A stretch of 64,000 bases of DNA from Marsupella aquatica. Taxonomy: Eukaryota > Marchantiophyta. The notes under the pieces were generated by a model that worked only from the letters and a program-made list of their open reading frames with translations, was not told the origin of the DNA and ran no database searches. Location of the stretch: positions 22,382,001 through 22,446,000 of the forward strand of contig OZ316896.1 in assembly GCA_973895155.1 (NCBI GenBank), read 5' to 3'. Within the stretch, counting starts at the first letter, position 1. The number at the start of each line of letters is the position of its first letter. Both the position numbers and the translations under genes were made by a program. Of the stretch, positions 25,235 through 36,155 are shown in pieces.

Positions 25235-25698
25235 CTAATAGGGTGTCTCAAAGCTTGACTTTAACAAGATAACTCCCTCCCATAACACAAGTATTATGGG
25301 AACTCCCGTAAAAGTTATGGGAGCCGAACTTTGGCTACCGTAAGGAAAGCTCTCGGGCTCAACACTTAACCCGTAACTTTTTCACAACTCTAGGTGGAAA
25401 TCCGGAAATCCAGGACTCTGGAACTCTGGAAAGCTGTGACTGAGGACACGTGAAATTTGCTCATGACCTGGTGATCGCAGCTGCATTTGAGGCGGCAGCT
25501 AATCAAGAATTGAAGAAAAAATAATATATGTTATGAGACAGTTGAGGCCGGAACTCCTGCAAGTCAATGTTACTTCCCCCCATTTTTCAAATTTTATAAC
25601 TGGGTCCCATAACTTGAGTTATGGATTATATCACAGTAATGTTCACTAATGACCCAGCTTTGAGATGCCCTACTAAATTCATGATCCTTAAAATGTTG
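25163..25698. repeat. 28-bp direct repeats bracketing a MITE
   Basis: CTACCAAATTCATGATCC at 25163-25180 (continuing ATAAAATTGG) recurs as CTACTAAATTCATGATCC at 25670-25687 (continuing TTAAAATGTTG). The right copy overlaps the right end of the MITE at 25239-25672. It may be an older local duplication into which the element inserted, or an outer end of a nested element. Confidence 0.6.
25239..25672. mobile_element. MITE-like element, 434 bp, TAGGG..CCCTA termini
   Basis: Terminal inverted repeats: left TAGGGTGTCTCAAAGCTTG (25239-25257); the complement of the right end (25654-25672) is TAGGGCATCTCAAAGCTGG, 16 of 19 matching. The element is flanked on both sides by CTAA (25235-25238 and 25673-25676), a candidate target-site duplication. 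Internal inverted pieces (CTCCCATAAC at 25277-25286 and GTTATGGGAG at 25314-25323) could form a hairpin. It has no coding capacity, so it would be non-autonomous. A related terminus (TTTTGAGACGCCCTATT) lies at about 25984-26000. The superfamily is not certain. Confidence 0.7.
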
Positions 25699-25711
25699 TC
25701 GTAAAGATGAG

Positions 25712-25876
25712 GTATTTGTTTGATAGACCCCCAAAATGAAACTTGATCGACCCCCTGAGGTCTATCAACGGTCCAGATCTGAGATCGAAAGGTTCATCAA
25801 CGGTCCAGATTGGGGAAAAGTATAGAGGAGATTGATTAAGCAAACTTTTTCCAGAAGGGGGTCTATTAGGCATATC
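25712..25876. mobile_element. MITE family M, copy A (GTATTTG..TAGACCCCC termini)
   Basis: A 165-bp element. The left end is GTATTTGTTTGATAGACCCC (25712 on); the complement of the right end is GATATGCCTAATAGACCCCC. The interior contains two copies of an AACGGTCCAGAT unit. The whole element matches 52488-52658 in inverted orientation. TAAAGAT occurs close to both sides (25702-25708 and 25884-25890) and may be a target duplication. Non-coding. Confidence 0.75.
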
Positions 25877-26214
25877 ACTCTCATAAAGATTGGTCATATG
25901 TTGGGACCATAAATCATTCTAGAGTCTAATGAAACGAAAATGTTTTTCTTAAACAAAAAATTGTGGCCAAGAAGACTGAGAAATTTTGAGACGCCCTATT
26001 GCACTTTTTTTGAAGTTTGCCCGTTTCCTTGATGGTGTTTTCATTTCCCAGAAATTTGACAATTCTTTGCGAATTTCATGTTTGGCGAAGTTCATTTGAG
26101 TCCGACTTACTCTACGAAATTTACGTCCGCGACAATAAAAACTGCGGTCAGCATTAATGGGAGTCCAAACCTCGAGACGCCTTTTTAGTTTATTTTAGTT
26201 TTTATTGAGTTGCC

Positions 26215-26615
26215 CCCATCCATCCATCCGTGGTCCTCCTCGGGACGCGAAAAAGCAAAGAAAGCAGGCCCCTTCTGTTCTGTTGCCCTTATCGGAGAAA
26301 ATAATAATGCGTTCTTATTAAACCAGCGAGCACGAAAGAGGCACTGCCCGAGTGCCCTCCTTGCCCGAATGCCCGGCCCGCTTGCTTAACCACATCATGG
26401 GCAGGCATCCAACGAACCGCTGGTCGGCCACTAGCATCCCCGGGCACTCGCGGGTTCATTTGGCACGCGGGTCGCAAAAAGTTTCTTACCGCCCTGCCTA
26501 CTAGTCTACACTACTACTCTAGTCAGAGTGCAGCAGTGCACATGTAGCGCTGCCCGGTCAGGGAGTACTGCTATATTGGGCACATGCGGAGCTGCCCCTT
26601 TTAGCACAGTCATCT
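26215..26615. other. GC-rich island 1
   Basis: Abrupt GC-rich stretch in AT-rich surroundings, dense in GCCCG/CGGGC words (for example CACTGCCCGAGTGCCC, CCCGGGCACTCGCGGG). Similar words mark the islands at about 34.9-35.5 and 38.1-38.5 kb. The frames inside are not protein-like. Probably one repeat family or GC-rich element remnants. Confidence 0.4.
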
Positions 26616-26984
26616 TCGGCTTCTTTTCGTTTCATATCCACGTTTTGTAAAATTGTCATTCCCTGCATGGTATACGTATACACATACGTATACCTACGTG
26701 GCAGTAGATTCATTGAACGTGTATGTATTTAGGGAACCGTATGCGGGGTCCCGATACTACTCTCTAAACGATCCCATGTGTAAAGTGCCCCTTTCAAGGG
26801 AAAAAAAACCGGCCCTAAATAAGGGTAGGTGTAGACAGGGTAGGTATATACTAGGGTTTCTCAAATGTTAGAAGATGCTGGCTTTTAGTCGGCCCGGCGG
26901 AGAGTTCATGGTGCAGGATGCACTAAAAGTGTGTGGTATACCGAGTTGGGGACCGCACTTTTCAAAGGGGCTGTTTTGATGAGG

Positions 26985-27040
26985 GCGGGCCAACTGGCTA
27001 CGAGCCCTCTCAAAGTTCAACCCCCCCTTGGTTACGCATG
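26985..27040 (+). mobile_element. SINE-like fragment, + strand copy
   Basis: Reads GCCAACTGGCTACGAGCCCT, then CTCAAAGTTCAACCCCCC. AGTTCAACCCC resembles a pol III B box, and the block aligns with the - strand module at 21415-21480 (shared GCTACGAGC, CTCT and TT.AA.CCC). The A-to-B spacing is shorter here. Inference: a remnant of a shared tRNA-derived element. Confidence 0.3.
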
Positions 27041-27120
27041 CTCGGAAGCCACGTCCCGGCCATAGTTTTGGCCATGATCTTTGCAGTCAGTAGCCAGGAC
27101 TGCAAACAAGAACTACAGAG

Positions 27121-27261
27121 ATTGATGACCCCCCAAATGAAGTGTTACTTGATCCCCTGATTGATCCAGAGTTGTAAAATGACCTTACATCAATGTAAAC
27201 CCAAAACCTCCGGTCCCATCAAGTAACACGTTTTATTTTGGAGGTCCATCGAGCAAATACC
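27121..27261. mobile_element. MITE family M, copy B (diverged)
   Basis: The right end GAGGTCCATCGAGCAAATAC matches the family M terminus. The left end ATTGATGACCCCCCAAATGA is a weaker match to it. About 141 bp, non-coding. The interior differs from copies A and D, as expected for an old member. Confidence 0.45.
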
Positions 27262-29019
27262 TTCAGGGTCTGCCCCGGAAAAGTTAAGCTGATCACATTG
27301 GGTTGGGCACAGACAAATGGTGGCTTGCCCTGGATGGTTTATTTAGGCCATAGGACATTTTGAGGGGTTGGTTCATAATTAGTCAGGGGGCAAGTTACCT
27401 TAGGACCGATTAGGTGGGCACAATAAGTAAATACTTATTCAAAACACAATCTTGGGACAAAATTTTGGGTAGAGTGTGAAACTTGGAAAAAAAAATCCAC
27501 ATTGCATGGCATGTTTTATGAATATTCTAAGCATTTGGTGTAAAATGTACCAATGTGTGCAATGTTTTTAGTGTAAGGAATTAATCATACATAAATCATT
27601 TACTACATTTTTCTGTAATTTGGAAGGTTGTGATACTCCATATATTTCTGGGTTGTGATATAAGGAACTTTGCTGGGAAAATTAAAATTGTGCTTCATGA
27701 TTTTTTAAGTTTGTTGCGCAACAAGTGAAATGTCCATGACCAGGATCATGTGAGCCGTTCTTCATTTTGCCTTTCTAAAAGGCCCCAAGTGTCAGATGTT
27801 AAGACTGATGGATGTGGCCCACGCATCCACGCAAGCTGGTTTTTGTCATTTCATGTGTTAACTTTTGAGAAAACCTTCCTTGAGTTATCCATAAGTTGCT
27901 TGTCAATGTGTAATCTTTTGTATGCTCTGCCCAAATATTGCAAGTATACAATAATAAATCTTTCGAAGTTAATATACTTCATAAGAAACTATATTGATTG
28001 CAATCAGAGAGTTTTGCAAAATTGACCATGTGGAATTTATCATCCCTGACACCCAAAACAAAAGATTGGTCTCAAAAACAAGACTGTAGAACACCCTACA
28101 TGGAATCACAAAGGCAGGAGTGTTGTAAACTACAGAAATGTACTTCATGAAAGTTTTCAATGACAAATATTGGAGCCCATCAAAATGTTTTTCCTCTTCA
28201 AAGTTTCTGTGAACATTCTAGCCAATGTCTTCCCGCTAATGGAGCTTTAATTTCAATAATTCTATGATACATTTTAAAAGAGAAAAATACTGAAAATAAC
28301 CATTTTAAAATAACCATTTGACACAGCTGGTAGTCACAACGAGAGATTAAGCTTGCAGTATGTAATGCTCACTTGAGAGACTTAATAGTTTGATATCATC
28401 ACAATATCGCAAATACCTTAGAAAATAAGTTGAATGTGGTTCCAACAAAGCTTATTGGGTATATTAAATCCCTGGTCCCACAAAGTCCTTTTTTTCACTG
28501 TTTTTCATTGTATGTATCTTTCATGGCCAACTGAAAAGCAGCATAGTAAAATGTATATACACATTTTTTACAGAAAGGGACCAAACAGAGTACAAAAGAA
28601 CAAACCAAAGAGGGTCCAAGTGGACAAAACCAAACAGTGAGTGGATAATTTCCCTAAACAACAGGTGTCAGCATTTGACAACCATAGATTGGAAATTATT
28701 TTGAAAACACAACAACCATCTCAGTAAGAAGTAAAGGGTTGTATAATCTCTTCCATTGATAAAGTACACAAAAAAATTGTTCCTGAAAAGCTGATAGCAT
28801 TCACAAAAACCTTTCATTATGTGAACACTATCGTTTCTCTTTAGTGGGTTTGGTCAATGAGTGACAAAACCATTGGGTTGGAGATGCTCTAGCTAGTTCA
28901 TGTATCAATTGGTAAACCTCGTGCAAATAAAATGATCCTTCTTCCCCAAAGGAGCAACCAATTTGGCTGCACTTTGGCTCATTTGCTTTTAGGTCCTAGG
29001 TTGGTCCTAGGTTGCCGTT

Positions 29020-29225
29020 TCCTGGTCCCTCCTACCCTCTCTATTCTGCCTCCTTCACTCTAGGCGGACGGGTTTGGGGGCCTTTCTTCTCTCTTCCCTG
29101 GGTGTGCTCCTGCTCTCAGCCCCCTTAATTTTTCTTTTCCCCGCCTCCTTCTCATTGGTCGTGTTGTATTGTTCTCCTGGAATAAAGTTATATTGGGTTA
29201 TAAAAATTAAAAACAAACAAACAAA
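29020..29225 (+). mobile_element. Possible retroelement 3' tail
   Basis: C/T-rich segment followed by CTCCTGGAATAAAGTTATAT, TGGGTTATAAAAATTAAAAA and an (AAAC)n run. The AATAAA signal followed by an A-rich simple tail suggests the 3' end of a retrotransposed sequence. No upstream coding domain was found. Confidence 0.3.
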
Positions 29226-29867
29226 CATATTCAATAATGCTAAAACAATTTAAAAAAGGAGCAACCAATTTGTGATGGGTGGTGAAACCACAATACGAGA
29301 TCGAGTTGATGATAGATCTTCAGATAGAGGTCCAAATTCATATACACCGTTACACAACGTCAAGTAGTTTACACAGCTTACAGTAAACAGTAGGCTGCAG
29401 CCTATGGCGTACAGTGTGTAGAGTAAGGAGCATCGTTGAATTTGCGTTACACAAGCTGACTGTCAGGGAGACTGCATACTGACTCAGCCATGATTTGGTA
29501 TGAAGAGTGTGTAATTAATTGACGATCTGATTGCAGGTGCACATGCAAAGGCTTCAGACAATCATTTTCTTTAGACCTATTGGACTAGGAGAGGAGCATC
29601 TTGCCTTTTCCCAAAGTAGTATTTTACGTAATAAAAGAGAAAATGATGTAACCTGTAACGTCAGCCAGAGATCCTGTAAAAGAATTGAAGTGGTATCATT
29701 CTCACTAACACACACTCAGATACTTTTAAACATATTGGGTTTCATTACAAGGTCCCTTTTTTTGTGAAATATCAGGATTTGTTACCCTTCTTAGATTAAT
29801 TATTCGATGTCACTTTTATTTTGTCATGACGTCTTGATTGATTTAACCAGCCATGTAGATTCTATGG

Positions 29868-30060
29868 CCCTGAGATGACACATTGGAGAATGTGACTACT
29901 TCCATCATCCTCTAAGCAGGGCTGGAGGGCACCTTCGGGCGGAGGAGGGCACTCAGGAAACAGGGGAGACTAGGGTGGGGGGTGGACCACTCACAGAGGG
30001 CAAAACCCTGCCCTACCGGACCAGTAGTGGAGGAATCTGATCTGAGGGTGATGCAAACCA
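29868..30060 (+). repeat. Dispersed repeat pair B, copy 1 (partner 48953-49150)
   Basis: Shares with 48953-49150: GCCCTGAGAT, CA(C/T)ATTGGAGAAT(G/A)TGAC, GGAGGGCACT(C/T)(A/G)GGAAA, ACCAGTAGTGG and GAATCTGA(T/C)C. Same orientation, about 19 kb apart, roughly 200 bp. Non-coding; class unknown. Confidence 0.65.
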
Positions 30061-31872
30061 TTGGATTATTTAATTCGACAATCTCATGACCATTAGATCA
30101 CTTCTGGCTAACTAGGGTTAGATTACTTACCCTGTGATGAGTAAAAATTTTATAATTCCATATTTCCATGTTTATACTGGGGGCAGGATCTACTTGAAAG
30201 TCATTTCCTTCCATTTACTGCAAAGTTAAAGAGGGATTTGTTTTTACTTTTTGCGTGGAGGGAAAAGGAAGGGAATGTGTTTTTATCCCGCATGTTTTAT
30301 TCCTCTTTAGTGATCCTGAATTAGGCAATATTATGGTCATATATTGGATACTGTGATGACTTGGAATCATATAGTAAATGGGCACTATCTACTCCCACTT
30401 ACTCATCTTAAGGTTGCTCAGCTTCAGAGCTGCTTCCCCTGAATGTGACAATATCAGTGTCCGCTTACTCATTTCAAAACTCCTCTTTTGTCTGAAAACA
30501 AAATTCTAGCGACTCAGCTGGTGGAGTACTATCTATGCCAGACATCTGGGTATTGTAGTGCCATCCTTGTTTGCGTAGGGCCTGCATAAATCATAATTGA
30601 CTTTTATTTCAGGAAATAGCACACGCCAATAATTTTTCTCCTGAATTTGTTGTTTAACCATAAAAGTAATGTACAGGCTGAACAGGCAGTCTTTACATCA
30701 AAACTATGGTCTATATTCATTCTTAGTGAGGGTTTACCTATCTTCACTATCGCAGTGAGAAAGATCAAACTAATTCTCTAAGGGTCTGGGTTTTACTTCT
30801 GAGACTCTTTTGGTCTTCTGAGGTTTTGCCCTCTATTGATGCATCGACTAGGCTTTGTTCTGTTGGTTTCCTTTTGAGGAATTCCTCTCTCTTCTGTCAA
30901 TTGTTTTTGGCAAAGGTAAAACCTTTGTAGGAACAATTTGAATAGAATTGAAATGGATGCAGAATCATTTCTATACAAATTGCTATATCCTAACACAGAT
31001 TTACTCTATCCTTTCCATCTATTGACTTAAAAACATGACTTACTAATTCTGTAAAACAAGATTTTGGAACTTATTCTTTGTCCCCAAGGACACTCTACTT
31101 TACAATTTGTTTTTATTCTATTTTGAAAACATGAAAGGAAACCCTTTTCTATTGTTCATGAATGTTGACTTACAAGTGTCCAAGGTGGACTGCCATGGAA
31201 CCAAAAAGGATCAAATATGGTGGTACAGTAGACAAGGTTTTCATTTCATGTACCCACCAAAAAATGTTTGCATAATAAGTTAACAGTGAAAATGAAAATG
31301 TACATATTATGAATACCACTTCCTTCAACCATGCAATTATGTGGTTTTTAAATACTATTGAAACTCTACAGTCCAGTACAGATATCATCATGTACTTGGC
31401 CCGAGGATTGCTCTCAAGGTCTGGCTGGTTCATAACTGAGTGGTAAGTTCGTTCGTGTTTCTCAAATGGGAGAAGTTATTTTTACTTGGTTCTTACAATT
31501 AAAAATATCCCAAACATTTTTTTTTCTCAGTGAATTGTTTCCAGCATGTCCCTTGTACCTAGCCAAAACAGATGACACCAATTTTCAGGGCATTTCGCCT
31601 CATATAAAGTTTTGCAGGGTGTCTGGAATTAGATTTCATTTTCATAAACTACCCCATACTTCCGACCCATGGGAGTGTTCACATTTTCACGGTAGGCAGC
31701 AGATAAATAATTATTAGGCTGTGTTTCTGTATGAACCAAGTTCCCACTAGCGTAGAATGGAACACAATCATTACCATGAAAATCTAAGAATCGGAGGGAC
31801 AAATTGGCTTCCTTTTAACCCGCAGCTCTCGTGACAAGTCCAAACACAATTGAAAACAACCCAACAAGCCCG
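30061..31872. other. Intergenic DNA, no gene seen
   Basis: AT-rich, with short frames only. A tRNA-like box-A segment (AGCGACTCAGCTGGTGGAGT at 30508-30527) is followed by a poor B-box match (GGGTATTGTAGTGCC), perhaps another SINE remnant. The - strand frame at 30793-30996 has no recognisable family signature. Confidence 0.45.
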
Positions 31873-31893
31873 CCCCCCCCCCCCCCCCCCCCC
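31873..31893. repeat. Poly(C) tract, 21 C
   Basis: Uninterrupted run of 21 C residues (G on the other strand). Such runs are rare in plant genomes, prone to replication and sequencing length error, and can form i-motif/G4-type structures. The exact length should not be trusted. Confidence 0.9.
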
Positions 31894-32249
31894 TATGTGG
31901 ATAAGGAGACTACAAGATCGAGTTGACTATATTAACTGTCACCTAAAGTACGAAATGTGGAGAAGGTGATTGGTAGGTAACCTTTGCATCGACAAAGTGA
32001 GAGGGCAATTGAGTTAGAGAGAGATTGTTTGACAGGTTGCCGGTCTTCTGTCTGGATGTGAAGCTTGACCTAATCATATGGGTTGTTTGTTTGTTTGGCA
32101 TGTGGGAACCAATAAAACCCAGTAAGGCAGGCCTGAGGCTTTTGTTAGATACATCCGGAGTTTTTTAATTTGTTCGTATCTTTGGATTATTTTGCTTGAG
32201 GTTCTTTCTGACAGGTGGGGAAGCAGGTCAACTGTAGCAGCCTGCGTCA

Positions 32250-32425
32250 CCCTCTTCCACAAAGGACCTCGTTTAGGACCAGAAACGATGTTTGGTCCTA
32301 GTGTCTTTCAAACCACAGCTGCCACTACAAAGAAGCCTTGCTCCTAATTGTATCTCACCCCTTTTCCACTAAGGACCTTGTTTAGGACGAAATTAGATTT
32401 GGTCTTATTAGGGAGTGTCAAATTT
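32250..32425 (+). repeat. Duplicated AAGGACCT..TTTAGGAC unit
   Basis: Two related units about 120 bp apart: CCACAAAGGACCTCGTTTAG at 32258-32277 and CCACTAAGGACCTTGTTTAG at 32376-32395. The first contains the inverted pair TAGGACCA..TGGTCCTA around a 10-nt loop (about 32275-32301). Adjacent to repeat pair A copy 2. Confidence 0.6.
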
Positions 32426-32800
32426 TTCCTGTAACACTTCTAATATGGCTTCTTCTTCTTTTTATGTATCACCCTTATGGGGTATGTATTTTGGTAACCC
32501 ATAATGATTTTATCTGGTCATAAGTGCATTTTATGTACTGAATTGTAACTCAGATACAAACTGTGCTTTGACACGCCCTACTGTCTTTTAAACCACTGTT
32601 GCCTTTGAAAAGGAACCTTGCCACTAACAGTCCGCTGTTCATTTGCCTTGGTGAGCAGTAGACTACCTTGCAGGCTCTTCTGCTCACATCAGAGCATAGT
32701 TCCTACACATCATAGTATATTGGGATGAGGTTTTTGGTGGAACTGGGTCTCACCAAGATCTACTATTGCTCACTATGGTGAACTAATGAGATGGCACTCC
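32310..32800 (+). repeat. Dispersed repeat pair A, copy 2
   Basis: Partner of 23280-23550. The AACCACAGCTGCCACTAC block appears at about 32311. A second, more diverged version (AAACCACTGTTGCC) starts at about 32591 and leads into CTGTTCATTTGCCTTGGTGA, CAGGCTCTTCT and the GATCTAC..ACTAATGAGA end. The element seems internally expanded compared with copy 1. Confidence 0.55.
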
Positions 32801-33884
32801 TACTACTCCTACTCAAAATACTCATGCTCTATTTATCCTCCCTCGTTGAACCCAGGTTGCAGTCATCATTCCAGATGGAAGAGATCCGATAAAGGGATCG
32901 AAGAAAAAGGAACCCAAGGAAGACCAATTAACCAAATGTACATCCTAACTAGGATAACAAAGATATAGTGTACAAAGCTTCATACAAAAAGCAGGGTGGG
33001 ATCTTGTCGAGTTCAAAAGGTTGGGGATTCCATTCAAGCACTCACTGTATCAACTTCAAAAACACTTAGGAAGATTTTCTTAAATTATTAGTATTAATGA
33101 AGAAAAGACCATGGACTATATAGTATGCAATCCTGAATCTTGAATGGTACATTTTTTGATGTAAATCTTATGTAAACCTTTTTTCTCCTACATAAGATAT
33201 CTGACTTTGCATGAGATCTATTAAAACATGTATTTTAAATATAGTAGGATTCCTGAGCAAAGTGAGGGCTCCAGGCAGACAATAGAGTTTCTTGTCCATT
33301 GTGTGTAGACAGAAGCAAAAGGTGACAGGGGACAACAATTGGTGAAGTGAAATGTCCCCTGCAAGACCCTAGGGTGAAATGGGAAATGGAACTGACGAGG
33401 TGACAAGGGATATGGCCAGGTGAAGCAAGATGTACAAATGAAAATAATACACATTTTGTGTCATAAACTACGAGTGTGTATATTTTTCACTCCACTTTGC
33501 CCGGATTACCATAATATGATACTAGAAGAATAAATTAAATTTTCATGCAAACAGTAAGCATTCAAAGAGTAAATCTCATTCAAGTTTATGGGTTGGATAG
33601 AAACATATTCCGAACCGATGATTCCAATGTTTTATTTTGTTTCAAAAAATTTGAGTACAAAGGTTGATTGCCCAGGTTTAAGATGTTGTAATCTATCCTA
33701 TATTCCCATATCTTAGTCTACCATTCATGACCTAGTTTGCAGAATGAAGTAGTAGGCCAGGATTCTTGGAAAATAAATAAATTTGATATTTATTTACTCT
33801 GGTCACACCTAATTTGAATGTTTAGATTCTGCTTGTGTGTAGGACCGGTTTGGGACACTGAAATATTCTTACGCATGGGTACTC
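32801..33884. other. Intergenic DNA, nothing recognised
   Basis: AT-rich sequence with short frames on both strands. No repeat, RNA gene or coding signature was noticed. Confidence 0.5.
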
Positions 33885-34176
33885 TGGCCACCTAAATCAA
33901 ATCTAACCCAGATATGCATCTGCACGGATATCCAGACTAGTTAAATCAAAACTTAACCTATATTTTGCAGGGATACTTGGGCTAGTAAATTCAAATCTTA
34001 ACTCATCAAAGCAGCTGCATGAATATGAGGGCTACACTGTAGTTAAATCAAATCTCAGCAGATAGACCAAATAAAATTCTTAATCCTAGACTCAAACAGT
34101 TCGGGCTGCACTGTAGTTAAATCAAATCTCAACACATAGACCAAATCAAATTCTTAATCCTAGGTTCAAACAGTTC
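33885..34176 (+). repeat. Tandem array of about 65-75-bp units
   Basis: The two 3' units (34029-34102 and 34103-34176, period 74) are near-identical, starting GGGCT(A/G)CACTGTAGTTAAA. Upstream are about three degenerate units sharing a TAGTTAAATCAAA(T/A)CTTAAC core. The gradient from degenerate to near-identical suggests stepwise growth at the 3' side. Confidence 0.75.
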
Positions 34177-34261
34177 TCTGTGGCACGCAAAGCAAAGGCA
34201 TGCATTGCACCAAAATAACATCTAATTAAAAGGGTTACTCACTAGTGCTTTAGGTCCTCTG

Positions 34262-34460
34262 TACTTGTTTGGAACTCCCTTCTTTTCGGCTCTTTGATCG
34301 TCCTTAATTCTTCCTTTGTTTTCCCTACTTATGAGCGTTCTTGTAGTTTGGACCCTGTGCCCTTCTATGGCTCTATTTGTTCTTTCACACAGTTATCTCT
34401 AATATACTAGCCCTATTACCTGTTCTTTGAACCTAAATAAATATGAAGAAAAATAATATT
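34262..34460 (+). mobile_element. Retroelement 3'-tail-like segment, copy 2 (weak)
   Basis: TTCGGCTCTTTGATCGTCCT followed by T/C-rich sequence and an AT-rich end with AATAAATATGAAG. It resembles the segments at 2929 and 39282 but is more diverged. Non-coding. Confidence 0.25.
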
Positions 34461-34739
34461 ATATTATAACATTTAGATATTATTTCAATTAATCTTTGCC
34501 CCAATCTTGTTTTTTGGCCATCCTCATTCTAGATTTGTTGTATATCATTTTGTTTTTTATTGAAAGTCATTATCACTTTTGTCTACATTAAGAATTATGG
34601 TCTAAAATCTTCACCCTAGACCCTTAAGAGTAAATTTCATTCTCGTTTATATATATATACCTCTGAACAGGTATACCAGTAATAAGTTAAAACACTTTGT
34701 ATCAACAGAACTGTTCAAAATTGACCAAAATGGCTAATA

Positions 34740-35520
34740 TGATGCGCTCTACGATTGGCCACGTCGCCAAACTAGCCCCTACCCGGGCTTTGAGGTTTAG
34801 TTGCGGATATTATGGCGCACTGCTATACTTACCGAATAGGACGACTTGTAAAGTCTCTGAACCCTTGTTCCGGGAACGCCATTCCGTTTCAACGTTGAAC
34901 GGCCCGTGAGATCGTCAGCATGTCAGACTGTCCTCATACCTGCCATTACGTCCCGTGTTCCTGGCACGCAATTGGGTGGCAAAGCTGCCCGCCCAGTGGT
35001 GTCAGACTATCTGCCATTATGTCAGCTTGTTTGTCGGCCAAGTAACTAAGTCTCCCCATGTGAGCGGGTGCTGCCCGTCAGCCCGTGGGCACGAGGTCGC
35101 TGCCCACAGAAAGGGGCAGAGGGTTATTTGAGCTGGGATTCGCGCAGGAAAGTAAAACACATGTAAGCGTCATGGAAGGGCTGCCCGTGGGCACGAGGTC
35201 GCTACCCACAGAGAGGGGCAGAGGATTATTCATTTATTTGAGCTGAGATGCGTGCAAGAAAAGTAAAACCCATTCAAACGTGATGCAAGGCCTGCCCGAA
35301 GAAACGGGCAGAGGATTGTTTTGAGCTGGGATTCGTCCAAGGAAAGTAAAACCCCATAAAAACGTGATGCAAGGGCTGCCCGTCGTTTTTCCACCTGCTC
35401 GTAAGTATTATTTAATGCAACAAAAGAACCGCTTTCGATGCGCGAAAAGGCCACCAATGTTTTTACTTTATGAACCCGGAGTTGTCGGCCTGGTAACTAT
35501 CTCTCCTCGTGTGAGCACGC
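34740..35520. other. GC-rich island 2 with tandem repeats
   Basis: GC-rich island rich in GCCCG/CGGGC words. TTGTCGGCC..GTAACTA..TCTCC.C.TGTGAGC occurs at about 35029-35064 and again at 35482-35516, bracketing the tandem array. AGACT(G/A)TC..TGCCATTA(C/T)GTC is also repeated at about 34924 and 35004. No coding gene. Confidence 0.6.
35071..35387 (+). repeat. Tandem array of about 102-111-bp units (three plus partial)
   Basis: Units start at about 35081, 35183 and 35294, with a partial one at about 35378. Each carries GGGCAGAGG(G/A)TT, GAGCTG(G/A)GAT(T/G)CG, AAAGTAAAAC and an AAGG(G/C)CTGCCCG junction. Unit 3 lacks the GTGGGCACGAGGTCGCT segment and instead has the hairpin GCCCGAAGAAACGGGC. Confidence 0.85.
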
Positions 35521-36009
35521 AAGGAGAAGGTGAATTAGATTAGGCGTCAGATAAATAACTAGGGAGTAGGGACGATCAAGTTTGCGCATGTGCTAAACAT
35601 TATATCCCAAATTATCATGCTATGTCGGAAATAAACAATTTAATTGAACATTATAGCGTATATTTTAAATTGCCTACAATATGGGGTTGTGAAAGGTTTT
35701 GTCCAATTGTTTTCTCTACTGGGTGGCTTGCCTTGAGTATTCTTTTTGGCACTGTAATTAGGGCACGATGACATAGGGTATCCTAATAAATACACTTAAT
35801 AAACCCCGGAAGTGAAAATTTCCTTGAGTATTGCATGTTGTTCACCACTGCCCCATATCTTAAATGTTTTTTTGCTCCTTTTCATGTTCTAACACGTCAA
35901 GTTTTTGAATGGGATCTCAATATACACCTTTCAATTATATGAGACCATACAATGTGAAGAATTTGTATCTGACCTCCACCACCAAAAACACTCCCTTGCT
36001 GGGACCAAG
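35521..36009. other. Intergenic DNA, nothing recognised
   Basis: AT-rich sequence without supported features. Confidence 0.5.
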
Positions 36010-36155
36010 ATATTTACTTGATAGATCCCAAAAATAAAAAGTGTTCCTTCAGGGGCCTCACAAGAGACCGCTCAAAGACCTTTAATCAAAGTAACCAAAC
36101 CTTGTGGGGTTTGTTGGGGAGAACACTTTGCTGTGCGGATCCATCAAGTAAATTC
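36010..36155. mobile_element. MITE family M, copy C
   Basis: About 146 bp. The left end is ATATTTACTTGATAGATCCC; the complement of the right end (36137-36155) is GAATTTACTTGATGGATCC, so the termini match closely and resemble the family M consensus. The interior is unrelated to copies A and D by eye. Non-coding. Confidence 0.65.

Larger units (their letters stand above)
26616..29867. other. Intergenic DNA between repeat elements, no gene seen
   Basis: Apart from the SINE-like fragment, MITE copy B and a retroelement-tail-like segment, this stretch is AT-rich with no recognisable coding or RNA gene. It includes short tracts such as a CATACGTATAC-rich palindromic stretch near 26670-26700 and an (AAAC)n run near 29205-29225. 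Confidence 0.5.

Noticed and set aside
30508-30580. tRNA gene suggested by a box-A-like CTCAGCTGGTGGAGT
   Set aside because: The B box is poor (GGGTATTGTAGTGCC) and no cloverleaf could be drawn; at best a SINE remnant.
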